A stretch of DNA of 64,000 nt from Yersinia intermedia (GTDB lineage Bacteria; Pseudomonadota; Gammaproteobacteria; Enterobacterales; Enterobacteriaceae), in NCBI RefSeq assembly GCF_900635455.1, contig NZ_LR134116.1:4402001-4466000 (forward strand), written 5' to 3'. The notes beneath the pieces were generated by a model. It saw only the letters and a program-made list of their open reading frames with translations. It had not been told where the DNA came from and ran no database searches. A program made the position numbers and the translations under genes. Every line of letters begins with the position of its first letter. Within the stretch, counting starts at the first letter, position 1. Positions 1 to 11,717 of the stretch are shown here, piece by piece.

Positions 1-2
1 TT

Positions 3-2153
3 GAAGATCTGAATGCAATTGAGTCTTGTACTCGCCGTAGCAAACGTGGCGCGGTTATCGGCGGCGGGCTGTTAGGGTTGGAAGCCGCAGGTGCTCTGAA
101 AAGCCTTGGCGTTGAAACCCATGTCATTGAGTTTGCACCGGTATTAATGGCCGAACAACTTGATCCGATGGGGGGTGACCAACTACGCCAGAAGATTGAA
201 CGTATGGGAGTAAGAGTCCATACCGGCAAGAATACACAAGAGATTGTCCATTCAGGTCAAAACAGCCGTAAAACCATGCTGTTTGCTGATGGCAGTCAGT
301 TGGAGGTGGACTTCATCGTCTTCTCCACCGGTATCCGCCCACAGGACAAACTAGCACACCAATGCGGTTTAGCAACTGCACGCCGTGGTGGTATTGCCAT
401 TAATGATTATTGCCAAACCTCCGACCCCGATGTATACGCCATTGGCGAATGTGCCTCATGGCAAGAGCGCACCTTTGGCTTGGTCGCGCCGGGCTATAAA
501 ATGGCGCAGGTCACCGCAGACCATCTACTTGGCCGCGAGAACGCCTTCCACGGTGCCGACATGAGTGCAAAACTGAAACTGCTGGGCGTGGATGTCGGTG
601 GGATTGGTGATGCTCATGGCCGCACTGAGGGTGCTCGTAGCTACGTTTATCTGGATGAAAGTAAAGAAATTTATAAACGTCTGGTGGTTAGCGCAGATAA
701 CAAAACCCTATTAGGGGCAGTGCTGGTGGGTGATACCACCGATTACGGCAATTTGCTGCAACTGGCACTGAACAACATCGAATTACCCGAAAACCCGGAC
801 AGCCTGATCCTGCCTGCCCATGCGGGCAGCAAACCGGCAATGGGCGTGGACTCGCTACCGGACAGCGCGCAAATCTGTTCCTGTTTTGATGTGACTAAAG
901 GCGACATCATTCAGGCTATCGGCCAGGGTTGCCACACCGTTGCCGCACTGAAATCCGCCACTAAAGCCGGTACCGGTTGTGGCGGTTGCATTCCGCTGGT
1001 CACCCAGGTGCTGAATGCTGAGCTAAGCAAGCAAGGCATTGAAGTTAACCATCATTTGTGTGAACACTTTGCCTATTCGCGCCAAGAGTTATATCACCTG
1101 ATTCGGGTTGAAGGGATTAAGTCCTTCGATGCGTTGCTGGAGAAATACGGGAAAGGTTACGGTTGTGAAGTGTGTAAGCCAACCGTAGGGTCACTGCTGG
1201 CATCGTGCTGGAATGAGTATATCTTAGAGCCGCAACACACGCCGTTGCAGGATACCAACGATAACTTCCTCGGCAATATTCAGAAAGATGGTACCTATTC
1301 GGTTATCCCACGCTCACCGGGCGGGGAAATCACACCGGATGGTCTGTTAGCCATTGGTCGTATCGCCAAACACTATAATTTGTATACCAAACTGACCGGC
1401 TCTCAGCGGGTGGGGATGTTTGGCGCGCAAAAAGATGACTTGCCCGCTATCTGGGCGCAGCTCATTGAAGCCGGTTTTGAAACCGGACACGCCTATGCCA
1501 AAGCGCTGCGCATGGCAAAAACCTGCGTTGGCAGCACCTGGTGCCGCTTTGGTGTCGGTGACAGCGTCGGCTTTGGTGTGGCGCTGGAGCATCGTTACAA
1601 AGGTATTCGCACACCGCATAAAATGAAGTTTGGCGTCTCCGGTTGTACCCGTGAATGTTCGGAAGCTCAGGGCAAAGATGTCGGAATTATCGCCACCGAA
1701 AACGGCTGGAACCTGTATGTCTGTGGTAACGGTGGTATGAAGCCACGTCATGCTGACCTGTTGGCAGCGGATCTGGATGAAGAAACCCTGATGCGCTACC
1801 TCGACCGTTTCATGATGTTTTATATCCGCACTGCCGATAAGCTGCAACGCACCTCCGTCTGGCTGGAAAGTTTGGAAGGCGGCATTAACTATCTGCGCGC
1901 CGTGATCCTCGATGACAAGTTAGCTATCAACGACCAGTTGGAAGCCGATATTGCCCGCCTACGCGACAAAGTGATCTGCGAATGGAAAGTGACGGTTGAG
2001 AACCCGGCAGCACAGGTTCGTTTTGCCCACTTCATTAACAGCCCGCTACGCGACCCGAATGTACAAGTGGTACCTGAACGTGAACAACATCGCCCAGCGC
2101 GCCCAGATGAGCGTATCCCGGTCCGGGTGTTGGAATTGGAGGATAACGTATGA
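3..2153 (+). CDS. nirB: Nitrite reductase (NADH) large subunit NirB, 5' end outside window
   Basis: Cytoplasmic assimilatory/detoxifying nitrite reductase; it passes electrons from NADH through FAD, [2Fe-2S], [4Fe-4S] and siroheme to reduce nitrite to ammonium. The frame is open from the left edge, so about 716 C-terminal residues of a family of about 850 are visible. It begins inside the FAD/NAD(P)-binding domain (GGGLLGLEAAG near nt 51-84). A BFD-like [2Fe-2S] domain follows with C-x-C near nt 876 and C-x2-C near nt 978. The C-terminal nitrite/sulfite reductase domain has Cys codons near nt 1524 and 1542 (CVGSTWC) and near nt 1641-1655 (GCTREC), the usual siroheme/[4Fe-4S] ligands. It overlaps nirD by 4 bp (ATGA), so the two are translationally coupled. 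The FNR/Nar-controlled promoter lies outside the window. Confidence 0.97.
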   Translation, partial: EDLNAIESCTRRSKRGAVIGGGLLGLEAAGALKSLGVETHVIEFAPVLMAEQLDPMGGDQLRQKIERMGVRVHTGKNTQEIVHSGQNSRKTMLFADGSQLEVDFIVFSTGIRPQDKLAHQCGLATARRGGIAINDYCQTSDPDVYAIGECASWQERTFGLVAPGYKMAQVTADHLLGRENAFHGADMSAKLKLLGVDVGGIGDAHGRTEGARSYVYLDESKEIYKRLVVSADNKTLLGAVLVGDTTDYGNLLQLALNNIELPENPDSLILPAHAGSKPAMGVDSLPDSAQICSCFDVTKGDIIQAIGQGCHTVAALKSATKAGTGCGGCIPLVTQVLNAELSKQGIEVNHHLCEHFAYSRQELYHLIRVEGIKSFDALLEKYGKGYGCEVCKPTVGSLLASCWNEYILEPQHTPLQDTNDNFLGNIQKDGTYSVIPRSPGGEITPDGLLAIGRIAKHYNLYTKLTGSQRVGMFGAQKDDLPAIWAQLIEAGFETGHAYAKALRMAKTCVGSTWCRFGVGDSVGFGVALEHRYKGIRTPHKMKFGVSGCTRECSEAQGKDVGIIATENGWNLYVCGNGGMKPRHADLLAADLDEETLMRYLDRFMMFYIRTADKLQRTSVWLESLEGGINYLRAVILDDKLAINDQLEADIARLRDKVICEWKVTVENPAAQVRFAHFINSPLRDPNVQVVPEREQHRPARPDERIPVRVLELEDNV

Positions 2154-2476
2154 GCCAGTGGATCCCACTCTGTCCATTAACCGATATTTTACCCGGTAGC
2201 GGCGTATGCGGCTTGATCGGTGAGCAGCATGTCGCGGTTTTCCGCCCTTATGCTGACGAACAACTCTTTGCCATTAGCAATATCGATCCTTTCGCACAGG
2301 CCAGTGTGTTATCACGCGGATTAATCGCGGAACATCAAGGTGACCTATGGGTGGCTAGTCCGCTGAAAAAGCAGCACTTCCGCCTGCATGATGGTTTCTG
2401 TCTGGAAGATGAAAGTCGCTCAGTTGCCCATTATGACGTGCGAGTTCGCGACGGCATGGTGCAAGTCAAAGCGTGA
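2150..2476 (+). CDS. nirD: Nitrite reductase (NADH) small subunit NirD
   Basis: Small partner of NirB, 108 residues, the normal family length. It has the Rieske-like fold of the NirD family. The Cys-His pairs that hold a Rieske [2Fe-2S] cluster are not both present: there is no C-x-H in the first half, and KQHFRLHDGFCLED stands where the second pair would be. A structural rather than redox role is therefore likely, as described for enterobacterial NirD. The start ATG overlaps the nirB stop (ATGA). A short ERIC-like inverted repeat separates it from nirC. Confidence 0.95.
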   Translation: MSQWIPLCPLTDILPGSGVCGLIGEQHVAVFRPYADEQLFAISNIDPFAQASVLSRGLIAEHQGDLWVASPLKKQHFRLHDGFCLEDESRSVAHYDVRVRDGMVQVKA

Positions 2477-2527
2477 TAAATAACTGGCGGATCCGGTAAA
2501 TCTGGATTTTTGACAAAAATAACATCA

Positions 2528-2602
2528 ATCATCCCCAAAGATATTGGCGTTGCAGCAAGGCGGCTAACACCGCTGCGGCGTCAAGAGCAAGGGGATTGGG
2601 AT
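2528..2602. repeat. Short ERIC-like inverted repeat between nirD and nirC
   Basis: About 75 bp with imperfect inverted ends (ATCATCCCCAAAG on the left, CAAGGGGATTGGGAT on the right). An inner part, GTTGCAGCAAGGCGGCTAAC, matches the end of the ERIC consensus. The middle is missing relative to a full 127 bp ERIC. It ends 5 bp before the nirC start codon, so it forms most of the nirC leader. Confidence 0.55.
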
Positions 2603-2607
2603 AGAGT

Positions 2608-3414
2608 ATGTATACAGATACGATCAACAAATGTGCGGCCAACGCGGCTCGCATCGTCAAGTTATCAAAAGAAAGCCCGCTGGGCTTCTGGATTGGCTCA
2701 GCAATGGCCGGTGCCTACGTCGGCCTTGGCATTATTCTGATTTTCACACTGGGTAACCTGATCGATCCTGCTTACCGCCCACTGGTAATGGGAGCCACCT
2801 TCGGCCTGGCGCTGACACTGGTCATTATCGCGGGTTCTGAGTTGTTCACCGGCCACACCATGTTCCTAACCTTTGGCGTGAAAGCTGGCACCATCAAATC
2901 CAGCCAGATGTGGGCCGTATTGCCGCAAACCTGGTTGGGGAATCTGCTGGGTTCTATTTTTGTCGCTCTGCTCTATTACTACGGTGGCGGTAACCTGCTG
3001 TCGGTAGACACCAGCCTGGTACACACCGCTGCATTAGCAAAAACCTCAGCCCCAGCTATGACCCTATTCTTCAAAGGTGTATTATGTAACTGGCTGGTTT
3101 GTCTGGCGATCTGGATGGCAATCCGCGTAGAGGGTGCCGCCAAATTTATCGCTATATGGTGGTGTTTGCTGGCCTTTATTGCCTCAGGCTATGAGCATTC
3201 CGTCGCCAACATGACACTGTTTGCCCTGTCTTGGTTTGGTAATCACAGCGAGGCCTACACCTTAAGTGGCATCGGTCACAACCTGCTGTGGGTAACACTG
3301 GGTAATACCCTGTCAGGTGCGGTCTTTATGGGCCTTGGTTACTGGTATGCCACACCACGGGAAAACCGCCCACAACCTGCGGCAGTTAACGCGCCGCAAG
3401 CTGTGAAACAGTAA
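2608..3414 (+). CDS. nirC: Nitrite transporter NirC (formate/nitrite channel family)
   Basis: Inner-membrane channel of the FNT family that moves nitrite, and possibly other small anions, across the membrane to feed NirBD. The protein has 268 residues and about six hydrophobic segments. Recognisable parts include the N-terminal NKCAANAARIV...SPLGFWIGSAMAGAYVG, the GSELFTGHTM segment, the NLLGSIFVALL helix and GYEHSVANMT, a conserved FNT signature with the central pore His. A weak GGGAT precedes the ATG. The gene follows nirBD and precedes cysG in the same direction, the usual nirBDC-cysG arrangement. Confidence 0.95.
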   Translation: MYTDTINKCAANAARIVKLSKESPLGFWIGSAMAGAYVGLGIILIFTLGNLIDPAYRPLVMGATFGLALTLVIIAGSELFTGHTMFLTFGVKAGTIKSSQMWAVLPQTWLGNLLGSIFVALLYYYGGGNLLSVDTSLVHTAALAKTSAPAMTLFFKGVLCNWLVCLAIWMAIRVEGAAKFIAIWWCLLAFIASGYEHSVANMTLFALSWFGNHSEAYTLSGIGHNLLWVTLGNTLSGAVFMGLGYWYATPRENRPQPAAVNAPQAVKQ

Positions 3415-3554
3415 CGTACTGAGAATGTTGATTAAGGGGAAACATGCCGTTGGAGCCATTCGGTGTAAACCATCGAAGCGCCACGGGTATGGTCGCCCCT
3501 TCAATCACTGAACTTATCAATAGCCACTTCCGCCCCTAGACTGAAGGATTGCCG

Positions 3555-4967
3555 ATGGACTACTTCCCGATTTTCTGCCAACTGCAACATAAAGCCTGCC
3601 TGTTGGTCGGCGGTGGTGAAGTTGCTGAACGCAAGGCTCGCTTGCTGCTGGATGCGGGTGCAGTAATTACCGTCAATGCCTGTGAGTTTACGCCACAGTT
3701 TCACCACTGGGCGGAACAGGGGCTGCTCACATTAGTCTGCGGCGAATTTGTACCGGATTTGTTGGCAGAGAAGTGGCTGGTGATTGCAGCAACTGATCAG
3801 GTGGCAGTCAACGCCTTGGTCTATCAGAGTGCCAATCTACAGCGGGTGTTCTGTAATGTGGTAGATGACCCGAAACGCACCAGCTTTATCATGCCGTCCA
3901 TCATTGATCGCTCGCCGATTATGATAGCGATATCTTCCGGCGGTAAAGCCCCTGTATTGGCGCGCTTGCTGCGCGAAAAACTCGAGGCAATGTTGCCACA
4001 GCATTTGGGCCAATTGGCACAATTGGCGGGTAATTTGCGCCAACGGGTGAAGCAACATTTTGCCGCGATGGCCGATCGTCGCCGCTTTTGGGAAAAACTG
4101 CTTACTCACGACCGCTTGGCACAATCGTTGGCTAACGACGATCAGGTACAAATCGAACAACATATTGAGCATCTGTTTAATGCGCCGCTTAGCGATCGCG
4201 GTGAGGTGGTTCTGGTGGGTGCCGGGCCGGGAGATGCCGGTTTGCTGACGTTAAAAGGGTTACAGCAGATCCAACAAGCAGACGTGGTGGTGTATGACCG
4301 GCTGGTGTCTGATGAGGTGATGAATCTGGTACGGCGCGATGCCGAACGGATTTTTGTCGGAAAAGAGTCTGGCTATCATTGTGTTCCGCAAGAAAGTATC
4401 AATCAGTTGCTATTGCAACAGGCACAGCAGGGTAAACGGGTGGTACGCTTGAAAGGCGGTGACCCGTTTATTTTTGGCCGTGGCGGCGAAGAGTTGGAAA
4501 CACTGGCAGAAGCCGGGATTCCGTTCTCGGTAGTGCCGGGAATTACCGCCGCTTCTGGCTGTTCCGCCTACAGCGGGATACCCCTGACTCACCGTGACCA
4601 TGCGCAAAGTGTGCGTTTGATTACCGGTCATGCCAAAAAAGACACTCAATTAGATTGGGCTAATCTGGCGGCAGAGAAACAAACGCTGGTGTTCTATATG
4701 GGATTATCCCAGGCGGGAGAAATTCAGCGACAACTGATCCAACACGGGATGCCAACTACCACACCTGTGGCACTGGTGGAAAATGGCACCTCGCGACATC
4801 AACGTGTAGTCAGCGGCGAACTGAGCCAATTGGGGTTACTGTCCCAGCAGGTCAACAGCCCCAGTCTGATCATCGTCGGTAGCGTAGTCCGTTTACGTGA
4901 AAAACTGAATTGGTTCTCCAGTGCGGAGCACAGAAAAACAGCGGAACAGGTAGAAAAGGTGGGTTAG
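3555..4967 (+). CDS. cysG: Siroheme synthase CysG (trifunctional)
   Basis: Makes siroheme from uroporphyrinogen III: SAM-dependent bismethylation, NAD-dependent oxidation of precorrin-2 and ferrochelation. Residues 1 to about 200 form the dehydrogenase/chelatase domain ([14 protein letters not shown], the NAD site; [16 protein letters not shown], with the catalytic Asp; [14 protein letters not shown]). Residues from about 215 form the SUMT methyltransferase ([51 protein letters not shown]). I chose ATG at 3555 because AAGGA at 3544-3548 is well spaced and family members begin MDYxP; a TTG six bases upstream is in frame but unlikely. Its product is the NirB cofactor, which explains its place downstream of nirBDC. 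Confidence 0.96.
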   Translation: MDYFPIFCQLQHKACLLVGGGEVAERKARLLLDAGAVITVNACEFTPQFHHWAEQGLLTLVCGEFVPDLLAEKWLVIAATDQVAVNALVYQSANLQRVFCNVVDDPKRTSFIMPSIIDRSPIMIAISSGGKAPVLARLLREKLEAMLPQHLGQLAQLAGNLRQRVKQHFAAMADRRRFWEKLLTHDRLAQSLANDDQVQIEQHIEHLFNAPLSDRGEVVLVGAGPGDAGLLTLKGLQQIQQADVVVYDRLVSDEVMNLVRRDAERIFVGKESGYHCVPQESINQLLLQQAQQGKRVVRLKGGDPFIFGRGGEELETLAEAGIPFSVVPGITAASGCSAYSGIPLTHRDHAQSVRLITGHAKKDTQLDWANLAAEKQTLVFYMGLSQAGEIQRQLIQHGMPTTTPVALVENGTSRHQRVVSGELSQLGLLSQQVNSPSLIIVGSVVRLREKLNWFSSAEHRKTAEQVEKVG

Positions 4968-4979
4968 GAAACATTGATG

Positions 4980-5003
4980 ATGAAGGGGGCAAACCCCCTT
5001 CAT
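4980..5003. terminator. Bidirectional terminator between cysG and trpS
   Basis: Perfect 10 bp inverted repeat ATGAAGGGGG / CCCCCTTCAT with a 4-base loop, between the convergent ends of cysG and trpS. It can serve both strands. The U tract is weak on each side. Confidence 0.8.
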
Positions 5004-5014
5004 ATCATTGAGCC

Positions 5015-6750
<1,736 letters not shown>

Positions 6751-6758
<8 letters not shown>

Positions 6759-7428
6759 GAGCAGACATCGCCAGCTCACTGCGCATAGCGTCAATTACTG
6801 CGGCATAATCCGGTTGACTGAAAATAGCCGAACCCGCCACAAACATATCAGCACCGGCCGCCGCAATTTGGCGAATATTGTCTACTTTCACCCCGCCATC
6901 CACTTCCAGGCGAATGTCATAGCCACTGGCATCAATCAATTTACGCACCTGACGTAACTTATTCAGTGTTTCAGGAATAAATGACTGGCCGCCGAAACCG
7001 GGGTTAACTGACATCAACAAGATGACGTCCAGCTTATCCATGACATAATCAAGATAGCTCAGCGGCGTAGCAGGATTAAACACCAAACCCGCCTTGCAGC
7101 CATTCTCTTTGATCAGTTGTAAGGTGCGGTCGACGTGTTCAGAGGCTTCGGGATGGAATGAAATATACGTGGCACCGGCTTTGGCAAAGTCTGGGACGAT
7201 ACGGTCAACCGGTTTCACCATCAAGTGCACATCGATCGGCACGGTAATACCATAGTCACGTAGCGCCTGACACACCATCGGCCCGATGGTCAGATTAGGA
7301 ACGTAATGATTGTCCATCACATCAAAATGCACAACATCAGCCCCGGCCGCGAGCACCTTGGCGGTATCTTCACCCAAACGGGCAAAATCTGCTGACAGAA
7401 TAGATGGGGCAATTAAAAACTTTTTCAT
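6751..7428 (-). CDS. rpe: Ribulose-phosphate 3-epimerase
   Basis: Interconverts ribulose-5-phosphate and xylulose-5-phosphate in the pentose phosphate pathway; a cytoplasmic TIM barrel. The protein has 225 residues. Signatures: [31 protein letters not shown] (metal-binding His and Asp), [14 protein letters not shown] and LEVDGGV. The ATG at 7426-7428 is chosen because GGAG lies 6 nt upstream and the family starts [12 protein letters not shown]; a TTG four codons earlier lacks support. The end overlaps the gph start by 8 bp. Confidence 0.96.
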
Positions 7429-7548
7429 CCGCTTCTCCAAACGTATCTCTTTGTTCTATAAAACATCTGCCTGACAGATGGTGCATCTACGTCAGGGGTT
7501 CTATTTCATAAACCATTGGGTTTGAATCTTTACTGAGCGGCATTCCGC

Positions 7549-8361
7549 TCAGCTATACAGCGCCAAAAGCTCGTTCACTTTACTGCGACCAAGAATATTA
7601 CGGCTGATAGTACGGCGCGCTTTCACCACATGCAGTGACGCTTGATGATACCAATTGCGCGTCAGTTCTGTGTCGTGGTTAGAAATCAAAACTGGAATTT
7701 TGTTCTCGGCCGAAAGTTGATAAGCCAGACGAGCCAAATTCTGTTGATCCACAATGCCAAAGTTATTGGTGTGATATGCCGTAAAATTCGCCGTCGCTGA
7801 CAATGGCGCATACGGAGGATCGCAATAAACTACCGCCCCGTGCACTGCTTTTAAAAGCGTTTCCTGATAATGCTCACAAACAAATACCGCATTTTGCGAT
7901 TTTTCAGCAAACCAATACAGCTCAATCTCAGGGAAATAAGGTTTTTTATAACGACCAAAAGGCACATTAAATTCACCGCTCAAATTATAACGGCACAGAC
8001 CGTTATAACAATGGCGGTTCAGATAGAGAAATAATAATGCGCGGCGATAAGCATCGGTACTGGCGTTAAACTCTTGGCGCAGTAGGTAAAATTGCTCAGA
8101 ATTATTGAAATCGCCCGTAAATAGAACGCGAGCATCACGCACAAAGTCATCAGTGCGTTCCTTCACGATATTGTAGAGGTTGATAAGATCGCTGTTGATA
8201 TCGGCCAGTATGTAAGACGCATACTCAGTGTTAAGAAACACCGAACCCGCACCGACGAATGGCTCTATCAAGCAGTCTCCCGCTGGAAGATGGCGTCGTA
8301 TGTCATCAACCAGCGGATATTTCCCACCAGCCCATTTTAAAAAAGCGCGGTTTTTCTTCAT
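7549..8361 (-). CDS. dam: DNA adenine methylase Dam (GATC)
   Basis: Orphan N6-adenine methyltransferase of GATC sites, controlling mismatch repair strand choice, replication timing and gene expression. 270 residues, D12 (alpha-type) class: SAM motif I FLKWAGGKY at residues 7-15 plus EPFVGAGSVF at 33-42, and catalytic DPPY at 181-184, the same position as in E. coli Dam. Lies between damX and rpe, separated by 83 and 120 bp. A separate promoter for dam is possible but I cannot pick one with confidence. Confidence 0.97.
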   Translation of the reverse strand: MKKNRAFLKWAGGKYPLVDDIRRHLPAGDCLIEPFVGAGSVFLNTEYASYILADINSDLINLYNIVKERTDDFVRDARVLFTGDFNNSEQFYLLRQEFNASTDAYRRALLFLYLNRHCYNGLCRYNLSGEFNVPFGRYKKPYFPEIELYWFAEKSQNAVFVCEHYQETLLKAVHGAVVYCDPPYAPLSATANFTAYHTNNFGIVDQQNLARLAYQLSAENKIPVLISNHDTELTRNWYHQASLHVVKARRTISRNILGRSKVNELLALYS

Positions 8362-8444
8362 GCCGTCAGTTAGCTACTTAATAATTCAGAGCCGCAGATT
8401 GTACTCTGTTTCAAACAGCACATCAGCGCACAAATAAGAATGAT

Positions 8445-9452
8445 TTATTTTTTAAGGTCTTGCTGCACTTGTTGTACAGGTTTAACCCACGGTTTTTTCG
8501 CCTGAACATCGGCTGGTAGCGTCGTGATGGCCCTTTTTGCATCAGCAGAAGAAGGGTAGTTACCACTTACTAAAATATACCAAGGTTTGCCATCACGTTT
8601 AGTTTCATAGACATGATAGTCAGTTAATTTTTGCTGTTTGGCATAGGCATTCAGTGTGTCTGAGCGCGATGCGCTGCTCAACTGTAGCGTGAAATGACTG
8701 CCTGGCGCATTCTTTAAGGTACTGCTGCTGCCAACTGAACTTGATTTAGTCACCGCAGACGCCGCTGGAGAAACCACAGTGGTCGGTTTTTTATGGTTGC
8801 TCACTGGCTGCTGTTTAGCCGCCGCCGCTGCTTGTTTCTGCGACGGATGGGTAATAGTTTCACCCGTAACCGGTGCCGGTGCTTTAGCCCCTTTTGAACC
8901 AGAAACCGTTGCAGGTGCCGTCGGTAACGTTGATGTCTGGCCGTCATTCATGTTCTGAGACAAGGTATCAACCTGCCCCTGAGTTTGAGAGAGTGCATCA
9001 GACATATTGCCCGGCAGCTCAACACGCTGAGTCGGGCTGTTCGCCGAAGGCGGCACTGAGGCCTCAGTTGGCGTTGGCGAAATCGCCGGGGCACTAATAT
9101 CCTGTGGCTGAGCCGAGTTCTTCACGCCATTGGCATCATGGCCATCACTGGCATTGTTCGCCACGCCGGGCTGGGTGTTATTGCCACTGGTGAGTGAAGA
9201 TGAATCAGACAGATTAATATTTCTCGCCGCATCAACATTCGGGTTTTGCTGGGACGCTTCATGCTCTGTCGGGGCTTTCAGGGCTGAACCGATGGCAATA
9301 ATGATCAACAAAAGCACTAAAATGCCGACACCAATCATGATGTGTTGACGTGAAACTGCAAGCTTAGGTCCGGCCGAGGACTTACGGGCACGTGTAGGAC
9401 GACGGTCACTACTATCTGGTTTCAGATCGTCTTCCGGTTTTAAATCATCCAT
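8445..9452 (-). CDS. damX: Cell division protein DamX (SPOR domain)
   Basis: Inner-membrane septal protein that binds denuded peptidoglycan at the division site. 335 residues, shorter than the E. coli protein of about 428. Layout: acidic cytoplasmic N-terminus (MDDLKPEDDLKPDSSD), basic stretch, one membrane segment near residues 35-60 (IMIGVGILVLLLIIIAIG), a long Ser/Thr/Pro/Asn-rich periplasmic linker, and a C-terminal SPOR domain of about 75 residues starting near FTLQLSSASRSDTL. Gene is second after aroB; a complete ERIC copy fills the aroB-damX gap. Confidence 0.93.
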   Translation of the reverse strand: MDDLKPEDDLKPDSSDRRPTRARKSSAGPKLAVSRQHIMIGVGILVLLLIIIAIGSALKAPTEHEASQQNPNVDAARNINLSDSSSLTSGNNTQPGVANNASDGHDANGVKNSAQPQDISAPAISPTPTEASVPPSANSPTQRVELPGNMSDALSQTQGQVDTLSQNMNDGQTSTLPTAPATVSGSKGAKAPAPVTGETITHPSQKQAAAAAKQQPVSNHKKPTTVVSPAASAVTKSSSVGSSSTLKNAPGSHFTLQLSSASRSDTLNAYAKQQKLTDYHVYETKRDGKPWYILVSGNYPSSADAKRAITTLPADVQAKKPWVKPVQQVQQDLKK

Positions 9453-9534
9453 CTAAACCCTCCAACTAGAGGCAAAAGCCCACCGCATTTATCACTGCGA
9501 TCTGGCTGATTGATTTTACTGACTGCAAACAGGC

Positions 9535-9661
9535 TATACCCGTCAGACTTCAGGCTGCATGTGCGTTGGCTACGCTCAATCACCCGAATCACTTACTTAT
9601 GTAAGCTCATCGGAATTCTCTCGCTTGCCGCCTTCCTGCAACTCGAATTATTTAGGGTATA
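9535..9661. repeat. Full-length ERIC element (127 bp)
   Basis: Exactly 127 bp, from TATACCCGTCAGACTTCAGG to CTCGAATTATTTAGGGTATA, bounded by TATA ends. It contains the ERIC core CACTTACTTATGTAAGCTC, the central hairpin CTTAC/GTAAG and the flanks that pair as one long imperfect palindrome. It lies between aroB and damX, inside what is a single operon in E. coli, so it is transcribed and can fold in the mRNA. Confidence 0.92.
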
Positions 9662-9703
9662 AACAGCCCGCAGCAAAGGAATAATATCGTACTTATGCCA
9701 TTT

Positions 9704-10792
9704 TTATAACTGGCAATCCGTGATAGATGCTAACACCATGTCATGTGCAATACCGCTACGGATTTCTGATTTACCAATAGCCGTTGGCAGCACCAGACGC
9801 AATTCGCCCGCCAGCACTTTTTTATCCCGCATCATATGCGGCAGATAAGACTCTGGTGTCATTTCCTGCGGCCCACAGACCGGCAGACCGGCACGCAACA
9901 GTAGTTTTTTGATACGCTCAACATCACTGGCTGAGAACTGGCCCAATCGGCGTGAAGTGTGTGCCGCCATCATCATACCAGCAGCAACAGCTTCCCCATG
10001 CAACCAGACACCATAGCCCATTTCAGCCTCAATAGCGTGGCCATAGGTATGACCTAAATTGAGTAATGCGCGCATGCCGCTCTCTTCACGTTCATCGGCA
10101 GCAACAACATCGGCTTTTAATTCACAACAACGGCGGATGCAGTAAGCTAACGCTGACATATCCAGTGCGAGTAATGCGCCGATATTATTTTCTAACCAAT
10201 CAAAGAAAGCCGCATCAAGGATGATGCCATATTTGATAACTTCAGCCAGCCCGGAAGCAAGTTCACGCGAAGGGAGAGTTTTTAGACAATCAAGGTCAAC
10301 CACCACCGATGCGGGTTGGTAGAAGGCACCAATCATGTTCTTGCCCAATGGATGATTCACTGCGGTTTTGCCACCGACAGAGGAATCCACCTGGGACAGT
10401 AAGGTAGTCGGAACTTGAATAAAGCGAACGCCACGCTGATAGCAAGCCGCAGCAAAACCGGTCAGGTCGCCTACTACACCGCCACCTAAGGCAACAAGCG
10501 TAGTATCACGACCGTGCGGTTTTTCCAGAAGGGCAGAAAATACCTGCTCCAGAACGCTCAGAGATTTATACTGCTCACCATCAGGTAAAATCACCTGATC
10601 AACTTTAATGCCACTTTGTTCCAACACTGCCCGGAGCGAATCCAGATAGAGTGGAGCCAGCGTTTGGTTAGTTACCAGCATTACCTGGTCACCCGCTTTT
10701 AGTGGCGCAAAAGAGGCCGAATCATTGAACAATCCGGCAGCAATCGTAATGGGGTAACTACGCTCCCCTAACGTGACAGTAATCTTCTCCAT
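9704..10792 (-). CDS. aroB: 3-dehydroquinate synthase
   Basis: Second step of the shikimate pathway: NAD- and metal-dependent conversion of DAHP to 3-dehydroquinate. 362 residues, normal length. Signatures: PDGEQYKSL, the NAD-binding [40 protein letters not shown] and the metal-ligand region [12 protein letters not shown] with HGEAVAAGM. Follows aroK by 56 bp on the same strand. Confidence 0.97.
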   Translation of the reverse strand: MEKITVTLGERSYPITIAAGLFNDSASFAPLKAGDQVMLVTNQTLAPLYLDSLRAVLEQSGIKVDQVILPDGEQYKSLSVLEQVFSALLEKPHGRDTTLVALGGGVVGDLTGFAAACYQRGVRFIQVPTTLLSQVDSSVGGKTAVNHPLGKNMIGAFYQPASVVVDLDCLKTLPSRELASGLAEVIKYGIILDAAFFDWLENNIGALLALDMSALAYCIRRCCELKADVVAADEREESGMRALLNLGHTYGHAIEAEMGYGVWLHGEAVAAGMMMAAHTSRRLGQFSASDVERIKKLLLRAGLPVCGPQEMTPESYLPHMMRDKKVLAGELRLVLPTAIGKSEIRSGIAHDMVLASITDCQL

Positions 10793-10848
10793 GTCGCGCT
10801 CAGTAACCTTCTTAACTTACGCCCGGAGGCATTAGTAAAATGCTAAAA

Positions 10849-11370
10849 TCAGTTACTTTCCAGCATGTTGATAATCTGGTTAGCAACAACTTTCGCGCTT
10901 TGATCGTCAGTGCGGATGGTGACATCTGCAATTTCTTCGTACAACGGATTACGTTCTTTTGCCAGTGCTTCTAACACTTCACGTGGAGGCGCATCAACTT
11001 GTAACAACGGACGTTTTTTGTCGCGCTGTGTACGTGCCAACTGCTTCTCGATTGTGGTTTCTAAATAAACCACAACGCCACGGGCTGACAAACGGTTACG
11101 GGTTTCTCTGGATTTAACAGAGCCACCACCGGTTGCCAGAACAATGCCTTGCTTTTCCGTCAGTTCATTAATAACTTTTTCTTCACGATCGCGGAAACCT
11201 TCTTCGCCTTCCACGTCGAATACCCAGCCCACGTCAGCTCCGGTACGTCGCTCAATTTCTTGATCGGAGTCGAAAAACTCCATATTGAGTTGCTGAGCTA
11301 ACTGACGACCAATAGTGCTTTTGCCGGCACCCATAGGCCCAACCAGAAAGATATTGCGTTTCTCTGCCAT
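10849..11370 (-). CDS. aroK: Shikimate kinase I
   Basis: Phosphorylates shikimate with ATP. 173 residues, normal for AroK. The P-loop GPMGAGKST lies at residues 11-19; shikimate-binding DSDxxIE appears as [10 protein letters not shown]; the LID region is QRDKKRPLL. First gene of the aroK-aroB-damX-dam-rpe-gph-trpS series, separated from hofQ by 347 bp. Confidence 0.96.
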   Translation of the reverse strand: MAEKRNIFLVGPMGAGKSTIGRQLAQQLNMEFFDSDQEIERRTGADVGWVFDVEGEEGFRDREEKVINELTEKQGIVLATGGGSVKSRETRNRLSARGVVVYLETTIEKQLARTQRDKKRPLLQVDAPPREVLEALAKERNPLYEEIADVTIRTDDQSAKVVANQIINMLESN

Positions 11371-11717
11371 GTTTTTGGTATTACTAAGACTATTCGTTAA
11401 TGATAACCCGCCCCGCCAATCAAATCAGCGGCGGGACCTAAACTGAAACCTCATGAGCGATAGTGCGAGATCAGACGGAAAATTATCTCAGCACTTCTGG
11501 TAGTTTGGCAACCGAATAAATCGTTGTACACGTCGTGGGAGGGAAACCATACGTTTTTATCGGCGTATCAACGTTATTAAAAACCTCGGAGCTCAATTCG
11601 GTAACCCTTGTAAGCTAAATCGGAGGCAGCGTCAAATTTAGAAGCCTCCTATCACACAAAAAGTTGCAGAAAGTCACCAAGATTGGTCTGTTTTCATAAA
11701 ACCCCCCCCCATAAGGC
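11371..11717. other. Intergenic spacer between hofQ and aroK
   Basis: 347 bp without a gene. It must hold the aroK promoter, which I cannot place with confidence. Near the hofQ end it has an imperfect hairpin (GGAGGC at 11622-11627, GCCTCC at 11644-11649) that may terminate hofQ transcription, and a run of nine C at 11702-11710 just past the hofQ stop. Confidence 0.6.

Noticed and set aside
1347..1847. 166-codon minus-strand frame inside nirB
   Set aside because: Antisense to the conserved siroheme domain of NirB; shadow of its codon pattern.
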